Source: Natronorubrum daqingense (GTDB taxonomy: Archaea > Halobacteriota > Halobacteria > Halobacteriales > Natrialbaceae). From it: a stretch of DNA of 64,000 nucleotides. The notes beneath the pieces were generated by a model, which saw nothing but the letters and a program-made list of their open reading frames with translations, was not told the DNA's origin and did not search any database. The number at the start of each line of letters is the position of its first letter. Position 1 is the first letter of the stretch. The translations under genes and the position numbers were made by a program. The DNA is taken from contig NZ_CP019329.1 of assembly GCF_001971705.1 (NCBI RefSeq), positions 62,001 through 126,000 on the forward strand, in the 5' to 3' direction. Below are positions 45,176-53,271 of the stretch, in pieces.

Positions 45176-45385
45176 CCGCCTTGTTCGTCTCGTTTCCCAT
45201 CGGCGTCTCCTGGCTTTGTACGAACAGTTCCTTCAGGATCATTTCTGGCAGTTACTCCCATCGCAAGAAACCGTCACGGTCGAGTGGGCGCTGCGTAAAT
45301 TTTCGAGTTGTACGCACGTCGTAGCGGACGAGACTTCGAGCCCGATATTGCGGTCGCGAAGCCTACCCAGAGTGCGTCGGAATCG

Positions 45386-46057
45386 TCAGTGGTGGGCCTC
45401 GTGCGAACAGGATGCCTCGCCGTAGGTGGCTGCCACCGGTTGGAACTGATCACCACCGAACATCTCCGCAAAGACCTTCTCCTGCGCCTTCCGGAGGTGC
45501 TCGAGGAACGTCGCCCGCGTGATATCGAGTTCGTCCGCAAGTTCCTCGCTCGATATTTCGCGCGGCCACTCGAAGTACCCGCGTTCGACGGCTGTCTGGA
45601 GGACTTCAGTCTGTCGCTCGGTCAGGAACGTCGACCGACCGCCGAACTGTGTGAGGTTCGCCAGCGAGACAGAGCCAACCGATCGAAGGTCGTCGACGAT
45701 CAAGCGAAGGTCGGTGCGATCGAAGACGAGGACGTTGTACACACGACTGTGTTCGCGGATGTAGTTTGGATGCCGACGAATCACGGCCTGATTCTGATGG
45801 ATGGCAGAGTACGCACAGCAGGAGGTTTTCGTGACGGCGAGATGGTCATCATCGAGCGTCTCGACGTGGTCGACGGCCGGCTCCGTCTGTAGCTCCTCTG
45901 TCCACTCGTCAGGACGCGGACTCACATCGAGAATGAATGTCACGCGATGATCGTGGAGTTCATGGATGTCCAGTTGCAACGGCTCGTGGGTCTCTCGAGC
46001 CAGTCGAGACAAGACACACTCCTTGTCCTGCTGCAGGTGTAGTTCTGCTTGATACAT
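45386..46057 (-). CDS. Bacterio-opsin-activator-type HTH regulator
   Basis: 223 residues. The C-terminus carries the HTH_10 domain typical of haloarchaeal Bat-like regulators: LTERQTEVLQTAVERGYFEWPREISSEELADELDITRATFLEHLRKAQEKVF. The N-terminal 150 residues form a sensor-like beta domain without a recognisable PAS. It converges on the importer operon and is the obvious candidate controller of the metabolic island, though it could act elsewhere. Confidence 0.82.
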   Translation of the reverse strand: MYQAELHLQQDKECVLSRLARETHEPLQLDIHELHDHRVTFILDVSPRPDEWTEELQTEPAVDHVETLDDDHLAVTKTSCCAYSAIHQNQAVIRRHPNYIREHSRVYNVLVFDRTDLRLIVDDLRSVGSVSLANLTQFGGRSTFLTERQTEVLQTAVERGYFEWPREISSEELADELDITRATFLEHLRKAQEKVFAEMFGGDQFQPVAATYGEASCSHEAHH

Positions 46058-46445
46058 TGGACAGTTGTGGGCAATTGTTCGGTATATAAATGCATATTAA
46101 TTACCACCATGTCAATTGTTGCCGCATTGCAGAAGTGAGGAATGTGTTGATCAATAGTGTATCACCACTCCAAACCTCGACCAGATCTACCACCCCCCAG
46201 TCACTACCACTGCACCGCCTCACCGCAGTTTCAGTATTGACATTCTCTCCCATTTATTCTATAATTGTTTGTCCGAAAATAGAATGGCTGATCAGAGATC
46301 TCTCTCATGAGTCGGCGTTCCGCCGCGGCGGAACGCCTACGTTACGGGTACCACCTTGCGAACAATGTTCAGGGACCAGTACCTCCTTCCAGTGCGACGG
46401 GAGGTTCACAAAGAAAACTGGAACCACGGGCGATAGACAAAGATC
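46058..46445 (+). other. Non-coding stretch with a 24-bp perfect palindrome
   Basis: No gene is supported. The palindrome spans 46314-46337 (arm GGCGTTCCGCCG, then its complement with no spacer). It is not followed by a T-run. The strand upstream is AT-rich. Fragments of TA genes follow directly, so this looks like a recombination-prone junction. Confidence 0.55.
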
Positions 46446-46559
46446 GTGGTTTTCGTTTCACTCGCCGACAGCGGAACTCGAGCCGTCGTCATCACGCAGA
46501 CGAGCGACCACTACGACTGGAATGAGTTCGAGGAAGTGGATTCGATTGGAGAATACTAA
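46446..46559 (+). pseudogene. Gene fragment, C-terminal piece of an unknown protein
   Basis: A 37-codon stretch ending in TAA reads VVFVSLADSGTRAVVITQTS followed by an acidic tail (about residues 20-37). It has a natural coding texture but no proper start. I take it as the 3' end of a lost gene. The next bases begin another fragment. Confidence 0.4.
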
Positions 46560-46560
46560 T

Positions 46561-46638
46561 CGGGAGCTTTGCCAGCCAGGTATTGAGTTGGGCAAGGGCC
46601 CCTCGAACGAACCACTCCCAACCTCTTTCAGTACGTGT
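46561..46638 (+). pseudogene. HicB antitoxin C-terminal remnant
   Basis: This 25-codon piece (RELCQPGIELGKGPSNEPLP then TSFST) aligns with the last 24 residues of the intact HicB at 50205-50450 (EELREAGIEPGKNTTNEPLP then DAFQ). The rest of the gene is gone. It marks an older HicAB copy or recombination between TA loci. Confidence 0.65.
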
Positions 46639-46659
46639 GATTCAGAACCCCATCACGAC

Positions 46660-47052
46660 TCAGGTCCCGTCCGGCTCAAGTGGTTCTCGCACGATATCGA
46701 GATCGTCGTAGGACTGATCGGACGATAAAATGGGTTCGTTTTGCGTCGCCGCGATTCCCGCATGGAGTGCGTCGAAGGGCGTCATCTCGTGCTCGTCGAG
46801 ATACGTGGCTGCTGCGAGCAGCGCGTCCTCGTGCGTCTGTGGACGGACCGGAACGAGTTCGAGGAGGTTGACGGTAAGTCGGGGGACATCAGTATCGAAG
46901 CCCTCCCCTCGGTCGTACGTCCGGACGAGGAATTCGGCGTAGGCGAGAATCGACGTGTGGACATCTTCGGTTTCGAGAGCCGCCTTTGCTTCGTCCTGTA
47001 ACCAATCGTCATGCTTCGCGAGGGCGAACAGAAAGTCAGTTTCGACGTACAT
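46660..47052 (-). CDS. PIN-domain toxin (VapC-like)
   Basis: 130 residues. PIN features are an N-terminal Asp (YVETDFLFALAKHDDWL), a middle acidic helix (VHTSILAYAEFLVRTYDRG), and the late Asp residues (FDALHAGIAA, ILSSDQSYDDLDI). It should be a single-strand RNA nuclease. The antitoxin gene lies 8 nt upstream on the same strand. Unlike the locus at 36590, this pair appears intact. Confidence 0.87.
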   Translation of the reverse strand: MYVETDFLFALAKHDDWLQDEAKAALETEDVHTSILAYAEFLVRTYDRGEGFDTDVPRLTVNLLELVPVRPQTHEDALLAAATYLDEHEMTPFDALHAGIAATQNEPILSSDQSYDDLDIVREPLEPDGT

Positions 47053-47060
47053 CCCCCGCG

Positions 47061-47330
47061 TTATTCCTCGTCGTGTCGATCTTCGCGCTCGCGTATCTCG
47101 TCGTCGACGTCGTCTCGTACGGCGTCGCGAGCTTCGCGTTTCAGTTCGGCAACCGAGGTGTCTCCGAGCGTATCACCGACCTCATCTTGAATTGCCTCGA
47201 GCGGGTCCTCATCAACGGGGATTAGCATGATGCGAGTCGGGAGGTCGACCATACGAAACTGTTCTCCGTGGCGCTTACGGAGCTTTTTCGGGAGGTACAC
47301 ACGCCCCCGATCGTCGGTTTCAATAGCCAT
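47061..47330 (-). CDS. AbrB-type antitoxin (VapB-like)
   Basis: 89 residues. The swapped-hairpin DNA-binding domain (MAIETDDRGRVYLPKKLRKRHGEQFRMVDLPTRIMLIPV) is followed by a charged toxin-binding tail. The inverted repeat at 47347-47369 just upstream is the likely operator for autorepression by the VapBC complex. Confidence 0.87.
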   Translation of the reverse strand: MAIETDDRGRVYLPKKLRKRHGEQFRMVDLPTRIMLIPVDEDPLEAIQDEVGDTLGDTSVAELKREARDAVRDDVDDEIREREDRHDEE

Positions 47331-47951
47331 GTATCATCCTACGGTTGGGAAAATACAATAGCTTTTCCCACAGCCGATGTGACGGTCACTCGGCGTTCAA
47401 TGGGACCGAGTGGACAGTCGGTGTGGTTTGGATTCATCTTTGGCGCGGTCTGTGTATCCGTTCTGAGTGATGAAGACTGTCCGCAGGGAAGGCTCTGAAC
47501 ATCATGCCACCCTGCCCGGCTTTTTAGCGGGGTTCGTGGGTGTGTCTTGACCGAAAATTTCAGTTCTGATACTGCGTTCCCTAGACTTATTGATATTCTG
47601 TCGGAGCGCTTGATATGCGCCAGTAGGTTGGGCTATCGGCTATTTGTGTCGTGATTCTCCTTGTTTCAGTGTTGCTGGTACCGGTGTCTGTCGCTGGCGT
47701 CAGTGAGGACGATAACGGCTCAATGCGTGGCTCAGATCAAGTATTCAGCCTGTCCACAGACGGTGAACTGGATCAGGTTGGCGAGATCGACGACTGATTG
47801 TAAATTTGATTAGGGTGGTGCGTGAATGTCGGAAGCTAGTCGTCTTAGCTTTGAAATTTAAATAACAGATATTAGATGTGGGAGAGATAGTCTAATTGCT
47901 TTCTCAGCTATTAATGAAAGAGAATTTATTTCTTCAAATTGAGAACGCATT
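47331..47951 (+). other. Sparse stretch with one possible small exported peptide
   Basis: Apart from the VapBC operator, I see only a 48-codon frame from GTG 47651 to 47797. It starts with a signal-like hydrophobic run (VILLVSVLLVPVSVAGVS) and continues acidic. It may be a small exported protein or the remnant of one. No promoter is evident. The rest looks non-coding. Confidence 0.35.
47347..47369. promoter_or_regulatory. Inverted repeat operator of VapBC
   Basis: GGGAAAA and TTTTCCC flank nine bases, 17 nt before the antitoxin ATG, overlapping the position expected for its TATA box. This suits autoregulation. Confidence 0.55.
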
Positions 47952-48410
47952 ATGGTTGGTCGTTCACGTCGAAACGTTCTCCGAATAGCTGGCGTTTCAA
48001 TTGCGACGGTCAGTGCTGGCTGTGCGTCCCTTCAAAATCTCACCTCCGGAGAAACCAGAATTGAGGGACTCGCAATACACAACACCGATTATGAAGAATA
48101 TACGGGCTATGTGTTACTGGTTGACGGCGAAGACCCAGTCTACTTTGACTCAATGGAGTTAGAGCCATTTTCCGAAGAGGAAAATACGGCTGGTGGTGGC
48201 TTGTTTGAAGGCTATCCGAGTAATCCAGGGGAATACACGCTGTATGCCTGGCTTGATGACCAATCGCGATCGGAGTGGGCCCAATTTGATGTGACGGAAA
48301 GAGACACATGCACTAAAATAACCATTATCGTCGAAGGGCCGGATAGAGAAGGAGAAGTCAAAATTGTTTCAACCGCTGGTTGCTCGGATGATGAGCAGCC
48401 AGATGGGTAG
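47952..48410 (+). CDS. Tat lipoprotein, unknown function
   Basis: 152 residues from ATG 47952. A twin-arginine start (SRRNVLRIAG) and lipobox (VSAGC) mark a Tat lipoprotein. The mature domain is a small acidic beta sandwich (GYVLLVDGEDPVYFDSMEL, YTLYAWLDDQSRSEWAQFDV) with two late Cys. Similar small lipoproteins are common in haloarchaea and unassigned. Confidence 0.8.
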   Translation: MVGRSRRNVLRIAGVSIATVSAGCASLQNLTSGETRIEGLAIHNTDYEEYTGYVLLVDGEDPVYFDSMELEPFSEEENTAGGGLFEGYPSNPGEYTLYAWLDDQSRSEWAQFDVTERDTCTKITIIVEGPDREGEVKIVSTAGCSDDEQPDG

Positions 48411-48587
48411 CAGTGGGTTGGATCAGAAGGAACTCGGCGCGTCGAACGACGCCGTCAAAGACGGTCTGGAGGTCACGAAGTACAAGCGGAATTAGAAATT
48501 AAAGGGCGAACTGCTCAATTAGTGGGTGTTACCCGTTTTCCCTCGGCAGGTTTATATCAAATCGATGTGATAACCCTGTAACTCCAA

Positions 48588-49244
48588 ATGCAGGGATTTG
48601 GTGACGTTTCGGGCCACTTTCGCAGCCTAATTATCGGTGAGTGTGATGTAGTCGTTGTTGGTGTCGTCTTCGGAGATTTGATTCAGGCGAACCGATGTGC
48701 AAAACAGACTGTTCGTAATGTCCAAGATGTAGAAGAAGCCAAATGGTCTGATCTCACTGAAACCCAAAAGCGACGCTTCATAGATTGCCTCACCGAACAT
48801 GATGATACCTACTTGGGATACGCAAAATTTACTCGGAAACAACTTCGGTCACTGAAAGATCAGTATCTCCTCTACCAAGACGTCAGCTTTCCACCGGACT
48901 GGGACCTCGCGTTAACCGGTTATGCATATGGTGAACTACTATTTGAGAGAGGTGCACGTGATGAGAACCGGGTTGATTTTGTGTTCGATCACGTCGCATC
49001 CCAATCGGATTCCGCCGACATTGCTACACACATCGAAGAGTTTGTGCCAGGCTGTAATCCAAAGTATAAGAGTTCACACAGTAGCTTAGGTATTCAGACG
49101 GCAGACTGTTTTGCTGGTGCAGTGGCGGAGGATCACAAGAAAGGAACCGATTGGCTATCAACCTTTGACGCCGACCGTATTATGACTTGTACAGAGACGG
49201 CACTTGCACAGTTCCAGAACGATCTGGACAGGTATGACCGGTGA
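48588..49244 (+). CDS. DUF3800-like protein (RNase H-fold candidate)
   Basis: 218 residues from ATG 48588, with TATA TTTATATC at 48551-48558. The C-terminal segment SHSSLGIQTADCFAGAVAED resembles the motif (IQLADLLAG) that ends DUF3800 proteins, a predicted nuclease-like family found in mobile and defence islands. The N-terminal half lacks a clear DES-type motif, although the frame opens with GECDVVVVGVVFGD, so assignment is tentative. It stands alone. Confidence 0.6.
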   Translation: MQGFGDVSGHFRSLIIGECDVVVVGVVFGDLIQANRCAKQTVRNVQDVEEAKWSDLTETQKRRFIDCLTEHDDTYLGYAKFTRKQLRSLKDQYLLYQDVSFPPDWDLALTGYAYGELLFERGARDENRVDFVFDHVASQSDSADIATHIEEFVPGCNPKYKSSHSSLGIQTADCFAGAVAEDHKKGTDWLSTFDADRIMTCTETALAQFQNDLDRYDR

Positions 49245-50204
49245 TGCCTCTCAGGAAAGTAAGTGCCGAACCGTGATTGGCCTCCCACCCGCTGGCCTGC
49301 TGAATCGCCGGTTCTTCAATCCGACCCGAGGATCCAACAGACGAGGTGCTTTTAGCACCTCTGCGAGGTCATGGACCTCTCACGGCTTTATCGGTACTTG
49401 GTGGTACTAGCCAGGGCCGTATAAATATGATGGTATGATTGAAAGTGGATTTATTTGGAATTTTGAATTTCTAGAAATGGCCACTCTCAGGTATTCTTAT
49501 TGGTAATTTTAGTTCCGCCGCTTGTGGTGTACCTACTCGAGGCCATCATAATGCTCGTAAAGTAACTCTTCGAGCTTGCATGGTCACGTTCCGATCGCTG
49601 GTCGTGGGATCGAGAATGGATCAAGTGTTCTACGATTGGCGCAACTGAGACACCGCGCCGATCGTGGCGGACAACTCGTCGGTGATGTTTGCCGTCGTGC
49701 ATAGCCATCGATCAAGCTCGTGAAGATTTAGTCCCAACCGCGCGACTTCCAATACTCCCGGACCACCGTTTTATCAACTCTCTCAAAATCTGTGCGGCCA
49801 GCACGCTTAATGTTCAATGGTCGAAGCGGTTAGCAGGCGGGCAGTCCTCACTGTCGTTGCCAATAGTGGTTCTGGGACATCACAGACCCCGCCCGCCTGT
49901 CGAGACATCGCACCACGATCTTGACACACATCCACCGACCACCCCGTCAGGGGTGCTCAGATGTCGGCCTCACTTCCGACATCTTCTAACGCTGTAGTTT
50001 CTGTACAAAGCCCCAGCCAAACGCGGTGATGCCCGGTCAGAAACGCCGAGACAATATGCTCATTGCCTGTTACTGGCTGATTTCAGCATTCAGAAACCTA
50101 ATACCGTCGTCGCGTCTCAAATGACACACCGGACACGACCATATCACAGCAATTGACCAGCGGCCTAGGAATTTATACGCGTGGTGCACCTACGAGGGTG
50201 TACA
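49245..50204 (+). other. Gene-poor stretch
   Basis: Beyond the two hairpins and an orphan TATA-like GTATAAATATG at about 49420, I see no frame with coding texture in 960 bases. It may hold a decayed insertion, but I recognise no transposase piece. Near the right end lie the TATA box (TTTATAC, 50172-50178) and a near-perfect inverted repeat GTGCACC/GGTGTAC (50184-50203) before HicB. Confidence 0.45.
49343..49379 (+). other. Two consecutive hairpins after the DUF3800-like gene
   Basis: GAGGTGCT-TTT-AGCACCTC (49343-49361) is followed three bases later by GAGGTC-ATG-GACCTC (49365-49379). Both stems are perfect. They may end transcription of the gene at 48588 or be part of a small RNA. Confidence 0.5.
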
Positions 50205-50450
50205 ATGAGTACCGGCGTCAACCCGACGATTACGCTCTCTGAAGAGGGCGAGTGGTGGGTCGCCAAGGACACCAAAACCGGTGTCGTCAGTCAGGGCAAG
50301 ACACGCACGGACGCGCTGGACAACCTGGACGAGGCACTCGACGGTTACCACGGCAAGGGGGACGAACCCACCACCGAGGAGCTTCGCGAGGCGGGTATTG
50401 AGCCAGGCAAGAACACAACGAACGAGCCGCTTCCCGACGCCTTTCAGTAG
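50205..50450 (+). CDS. HicB-family antitoxin
   Basis: 81 residues from ATG 50205. The partial RNase H fold of HicB is seen in PTITLSEEGEWWVAKDTKTGVVSQGKTRTDALDNLDEAL. TATA lies 27-33 nt upstream, and the inverted repeat just ahead of the start is a candidate operator. The toxin follows without a gap. Antitoxin-first order is common in haloarchaea. Confidence 0.87.
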   Translation: MSTGVNPTITLSEEGEWWVAKDTKTGVVSQGKTRTDALDNLDEALDGYHGKGDEPTTEELREAGIEPGKNTTNEPLPDAFQ

Positions 50451-50462
50451 GTGCGGTTCAGG

Positions 50463-50717
50463 ATGTCACGGCGGACCTATTCTGGCGAAGACGTTCGAAA
50501 GGTGATGGTGAACAGCGGTCCATTCTATCTGGCACGGATCAACGGTGACCACTTCATTCTTCGCTGGGACCCGCCTGCCGATCACGACGAAGAGGCACGG
50601 ACGGTTCCGGTTCCCGACCACGACGAACTGTCGACTGGGACGCTCAAAGAGATCGGAAATCAGGCCGGGATGAAGGATTTTCAGGAATTCTTGGACTGGT
50701 TAGATCGAAATCTATGA
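50463..50717 (+). CDS. HicA-family mRNA-interferase toxin
   Basis: 84 residues from ATG 50463 (GTG 50451 adds four). It has the double-stranded-RNA-binding-like HicA fold with the catalytic His in NGDHFILRWDPP, as well as the VPVPDHDELSTGTLKEI segment typical of the family. It cleaves mRNA independently of ribosomes and is neutralised by HicB. Confidence 0.85.
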   Translation: MSRRTYSGEDVRKVMVNSGPFYLARINGDHFILRWDPPADHDEEARTVPVPDHDELSTGTLKEIGNQAGMKDFQEFLDWLDRNL

Positions 50718-50905
50718 ACGAGTTGGGAAAGTCGGTGACCGTTAAACAGACATCGACGGTGGTATTCAGACAAAAGCTCGTTCTTACTTTCGGTGGGCAG
50801 CCTCAGTCGGCGTTTCGCTATTTGCTTGGGCCGTTACCCCGCTAGCCTGTTATCTTCCGGCAGGTGGTCTGGTATCTCACTGTCAGTTGGTACACAAGAG
50901 TTCTC

Positions 50906-51244
50906 TCACTCCTCGTCGCCTTTGTCAGATTCTAGGTCGCTCGAGTCCAGTTCCTGAACTAGCTTTCTTCCAAACTTTTCAGCCTGGTTGTGGGAGTATT
51001 CATGCCTCATTTCCAAAGCCTTCCTACCCTTCTCTGTAATCTCATACATCCCCGATGAATCGGAGGGGCCAACTTTAGAGACTAGACCATTACCAGCTAA
51101 CTCAGCCAACCGATTATTCATGTAACGAGATTTTCTGCCAAGAATCTCTGCCAAATTCGGGGCTGTTTGACGTTTTCCGTCGCTCATCGCCTCCAATATC
51201 TCGATGTCGGTGGGGACGACGAGTTTCACTGATTGCTCTTTCAT
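50906..51244 (-). CDS. Winged-helix regulator
   Basis: 112 residues: a winged helix at about 10-80 (ILEAMSDGKRQTAPNLAEILGRKSRYMNNRLAELAGNGLVSKVG then MYEITEKGRKAL) and an acidic tail. It is divergent from the HNH gene at 51362. The last 60 bases of this gene recur at 52614-52690, showing a past duplication. Confidence 0.75.
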   Translation of the reverse strand: MKEQSVKLVVPTDIEILEAMSDGKRQTAPNLAEILGRKSRYMNNRLAELAGNGLVSKVGPSDSSGMYEITEKGRKALEMRHEYSHNQAEKFGRKLVQELDSSDLESDKGDEE

Positions 51245-51361
51245 ATGGAGGTTACAAATATGTTCATGGTGTGGTTGGTAGTTGTTTTCGTCTTCTAATA
51301 GGCCCAGGTGTACTCATCCATCAACCGGAATAATGTTATAGATTTTCAAGGGTCAATAGCT

Positions 51362-51748
51362 ATGAAGGTTTTTGTCATTGGCATACCGAATTTCGGTATG
51401 AAACTTCTCTGGAGGACGTTTGTTCGAGGTTTTTACAAGGCACTTGGTCTCGACTCGCCCTACTCAGCACAAGAATATGGAGTTGATTGGACGAAGCAAC
51501 GTCGTAAGTGTCTCAATCGGGATAATCACACCTGTCGAGCATGCGGCACCACCAAATCTAAGATTGGGAAAAATCCTTCGGTCCACCACATCACACCCCG
51601 ATCGCAATTTAATGGAACGCCTCGAGAGATGAATTCACTCGATAATCTTGTCTCGCTTTGCCCTAGTTGTCACGGGAAATTCGAGGGTAGATTCACAGAC
51701 TGTAGTGTCGAAGAGTTTGTCGAAAAGGTACGTTATGAAAATCTTTAA
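51362..51748 (+). CDS. HNH endonuclease
   Basis: 128 residues from ATG 51362. Zinc-binding pairs C58-x2-C61 and C100-x2-C103 enclose the HNH core: H75-H76 (VHHITPR), N95 and H104. All catalytic residues are there. The N-terminus is hydrophobic for about 15 residues, possibly by chance. It has no intron or intein context, so it may be a free-standing homing or defence nuclease. The adjacent membrane protein may be its partner. Confidence 0.82.
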   Translation: MKVFVIGIPNFGMKLLWRTFVRGFYKALGLDSPYSAQEYGVDWTKQRRKCLNRDNHTCRACGTTKSKIGKNPSVHHITPRSQFNGTPREMNSLDNLVSLCPSCHGKFEGRFTDCSVEEFVEKVRYENL

Positions 51749-51764
51749 TTAACAAGCCGATAAG

Positions 51765-52082
51765 ATGTCAGCGATGGTGTCAGTTTACAGCCTTCAAGTG
51801 AAATGTAATGAGTGTGGCGAAGTAACAGAACCAGATCCACCGAAAAACCGATTGAAATGGATTCTCGGTATGGCAATTATCTTTGCCGGAATAGGATTCA
51901 TGATCGGTAGTGTTGCCGGTGTTGCGACGGCAGGTGTCGGATTCGTTGCCTGGGTTTTCACCATGCCAATCGGACTGTATGTCGGTTACAAGATCGGTTC
52001 AATTGGAGCCGAACTGGCAGATGGGCCATCTTGCCCCGAATGTGACGCCAAACACAGAACTACCGGTTTGCTTCCGTTCTAA
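51765..52082 (+). CDS. Zinc-ribbon membrane protein
   Basis: 105 residues. C-x2-C near the N-terminus (VKCNECGEV) and C-x2-C near the end (PSCPECDAKH) could form one split ribbon around two membrane helices (about 31-55 and 58-76). The gene follows HNH by 16 nt. No family recognised. Confidence 0.6.
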   Translation: MSAMVSVYSLQVKCNECGEVTEPDPPKNRLKWILGMAIIFAGIGFMIGSVAGVATAGVGFVAWVFTMPIGLYVGYKIGSIGAELADGPSCPECDAKHRTTGLLPF

Positions 52083-52103
52083 GACGGTGGGTAGAAATAG
52101 AGT

Positions 52104-52379
52104 TTAATCGTCCTCGAGTTCAGACGCATCGAGTTCGCCAGAGAGGTATTTCCGTCCCTTATCAGATATCACATACCAACCACGGTCACCGATTTTTTCG
52201 ACCAGCTCCTTCTCGTGGAGTTGTTTTAGGCGGCAGTTGATAGTCCGATATGAGATCCCGATTCCTTATCGCTCGAGGTTGATGTCGAGTCCACGCGGAG
52301 ATAGGGCGACATTATGCTCATCGAGAAACTCCAAGATAGAGTCATCATTGCCAGTCATCCACGAAACACGCGGGCGCAT
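52104..52379 (-). pseudogene. phiH1-repressor-like gene broken by a stop codon
   Basis: Reading from ATG 52377-52379 gives MRPRVSWMTGNDDSILEFLD and continues to the DNA-binding region, where codon 38 is TAA instead of the GAA found in the intact paralogue at 52753-53043. Reading resumes afterwards to the true stop with good similarity (KGRKYLSGELDASELEDD). A single base change explains the loss. The N-terminal part alone would be non-functional. Confidence 0.82.
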
Positions 52380-52421
52380 CTAATCGTCTCGACTATGAGT
52401 GTGAATTGGCCTCGTCGTCAT

Positions 52422-52646
52422 TTATGGGCCTTTTCTGTTGGATATTGATTGTCCATCGAGTAGAGGTTCTACGTCTTCAGGAGAATCCTCATCTGGGGAC
52501 TGCGTGGTATCTTTGTCGCTCTCGGAAACAGACGGTAAAAGCTGAGGCCCATTGAAAACTACCTGTCCTTCGAGTAGGGGTTCCTCGATCGGTACCCGAT
52601 CGGCGTGATCTTGAGGAGTTGGTACACAAGAGTTCTCGTCATTCAT
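52422..52646 (-). CDS. Small acidic protein, doubtful
   Basis: 74 residues from ATG 52644-52646, which overlaps the stop of the repeated gene fragment upstream (ATGA). It contains two similar PLLEGQ/PLLDGQ segments. There is no homologue I know. It may be a frame created by the duplication. Confidence 0.3.
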   Translation of the reverse strand: MNDENSCVPTPQDHADRVPIEEPLLEGQVVFNGPQLLPSVSESDKDTTQSPDEDSPEDVEPLLDGQSISNRKGP

Positions 52647-52716
52647 CGTCGTCTTTCTCAGATTCTAGATCGCTCGAGTCCAGTTGGTCAGACAGGGATC
52701 GTTCACCAAATCCCAT
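52639..52716 (-). pseudogene. Duplicated tail of the winged-helix gene at 50906
   Basis: Twenty-five codons end in DSSDLESEKDDDE, matching the end of the winged-helix protein (DSSDLESDKGDEE). The following bases (GAGAACTCTTGTGTACCAACT) are also shared. Only the 3' end was copied. Confidence 0.65.
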
Positions 52717-52752
52717 TGCCTAATACTCTCGGTGCATCCCGTTCTTAGGAAG

Positions 52753-53043
52753 CTATGTAGAATTTGCGTCGTCTTCTAACTCTTCGGCATCGAGATTGCC
52801 CTCAAGGTATTTTTGACCTTTGTCGGTGATTGCGTAGTAGCCCTTCTCCTCGTTGACTTTTTCGACAAGATCCTTGTCTTGAAGCTTCTGGAGACGGCGG
52901 TGGATGGTCGAATAAGATATTCCAATCCCTTCACGGTGCAGATTAATTTCGAGGCCAGTTGGCGGTAAAGCCACATCGTGTTCATACAGATATTCCAGGA
53001 TAGAGTCGTCGTTCCCTGTCATCCATGAAACACGCGGGCGCAT
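52753..53043 (-). CDS. phiH1-repressor-like winged-helix protein
   Basis: 96 residues starting MRPRVSWMTGNDDSILEYL, the signature start of phiH-type repressors, with winged helix to about residue 80 (GYYAITDKGQKYL). It faces the long rightward operon across a region of AT-rich repeats and should control it. It is the intact partner of the broken copy at 52104. Confidence 0.82.
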   Translation of the reverse strand: MRPRVSWMTGNDDSILEYLYEHDVALPPTGLEINLHREGIGISYSTIHRRLQKLQDKDLVEKVNEEKGYYAITDKGQKYLEGNLDAEELEDDANST

Positions 53044-53067
53044 CTAACCCGAAAATTCGTAGGCCTG

Positions 53068-53129
53068 TTCATAATAGCATATGAAAATCTTCGGTTTGAT
53101 AGCATTTGCGATTGTTATGATAGTATATG
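53068..53129. promoter_or_regulatory. Operator-like repeats between repressor and operon
   Basis: Inverted repeat TTCATA-ATAGCA-TATGAA (53068-53085) and three direct units ATAGCATATG (53074), ATAGCATTTG (53099) and ATAGTATATG (53120), spaced 25 and 21 bp. They precede the TATA box at 53138-53144. They are probably bound by the repressor encoded at 53043. Confidence 0.55.
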
Positions 53130-53137
53130 GTAGCAAC

Positions 53138-53144
53138 CTATAAG
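53138..53144 (+). promoter_or_regulatory. TATA box of the rightward operon
   Basis: CTATAAG is about 40 nt before ATG 53181, so the message would have a leader of roughly 15 nt. It lies just after the repeats at 53068-53129. Confidence 0.5.
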
Positions 53145-53180
53145 TAGACTTGGCGTAATGATCCAGACAGTCAGCAAAAG

Positions 53181-53264
53181 ATGACTCTCAGGGAAATCGA
53201 CTTGTCGGAAAACGGTTCGGACGAGCGTGCCTCAATCACGCCGCCCTTGTCGTCTTTTCACTGA
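53181..53264 (+). CDS. Possible 27-residue leader peptide
   Basis: The first ATG after the promoter opens a 27-codon frame (MTLREIDLSENGSDERASIT, then PPLSSFH) ending 8 nt before the next start. It may be a true micro-protein or a translational leader. Confidence 0.35.
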   Translation: MTLREIDLSENGSDERASITPPLSSFH

Positions 53265-53271
53265 CCGCACC

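Noticed and set aside
45176-45385. Decayed transposase after the second permease
   Set aside because: Two partial frames have some coding texture (LYEQFLQDHFWQLL), but I cannot tie them to any transposase family.
49487-49708. Leftward 73-residue frame
   Set aside because: Composition is shadow-like, with no promoter, and competing frames have equal texture.
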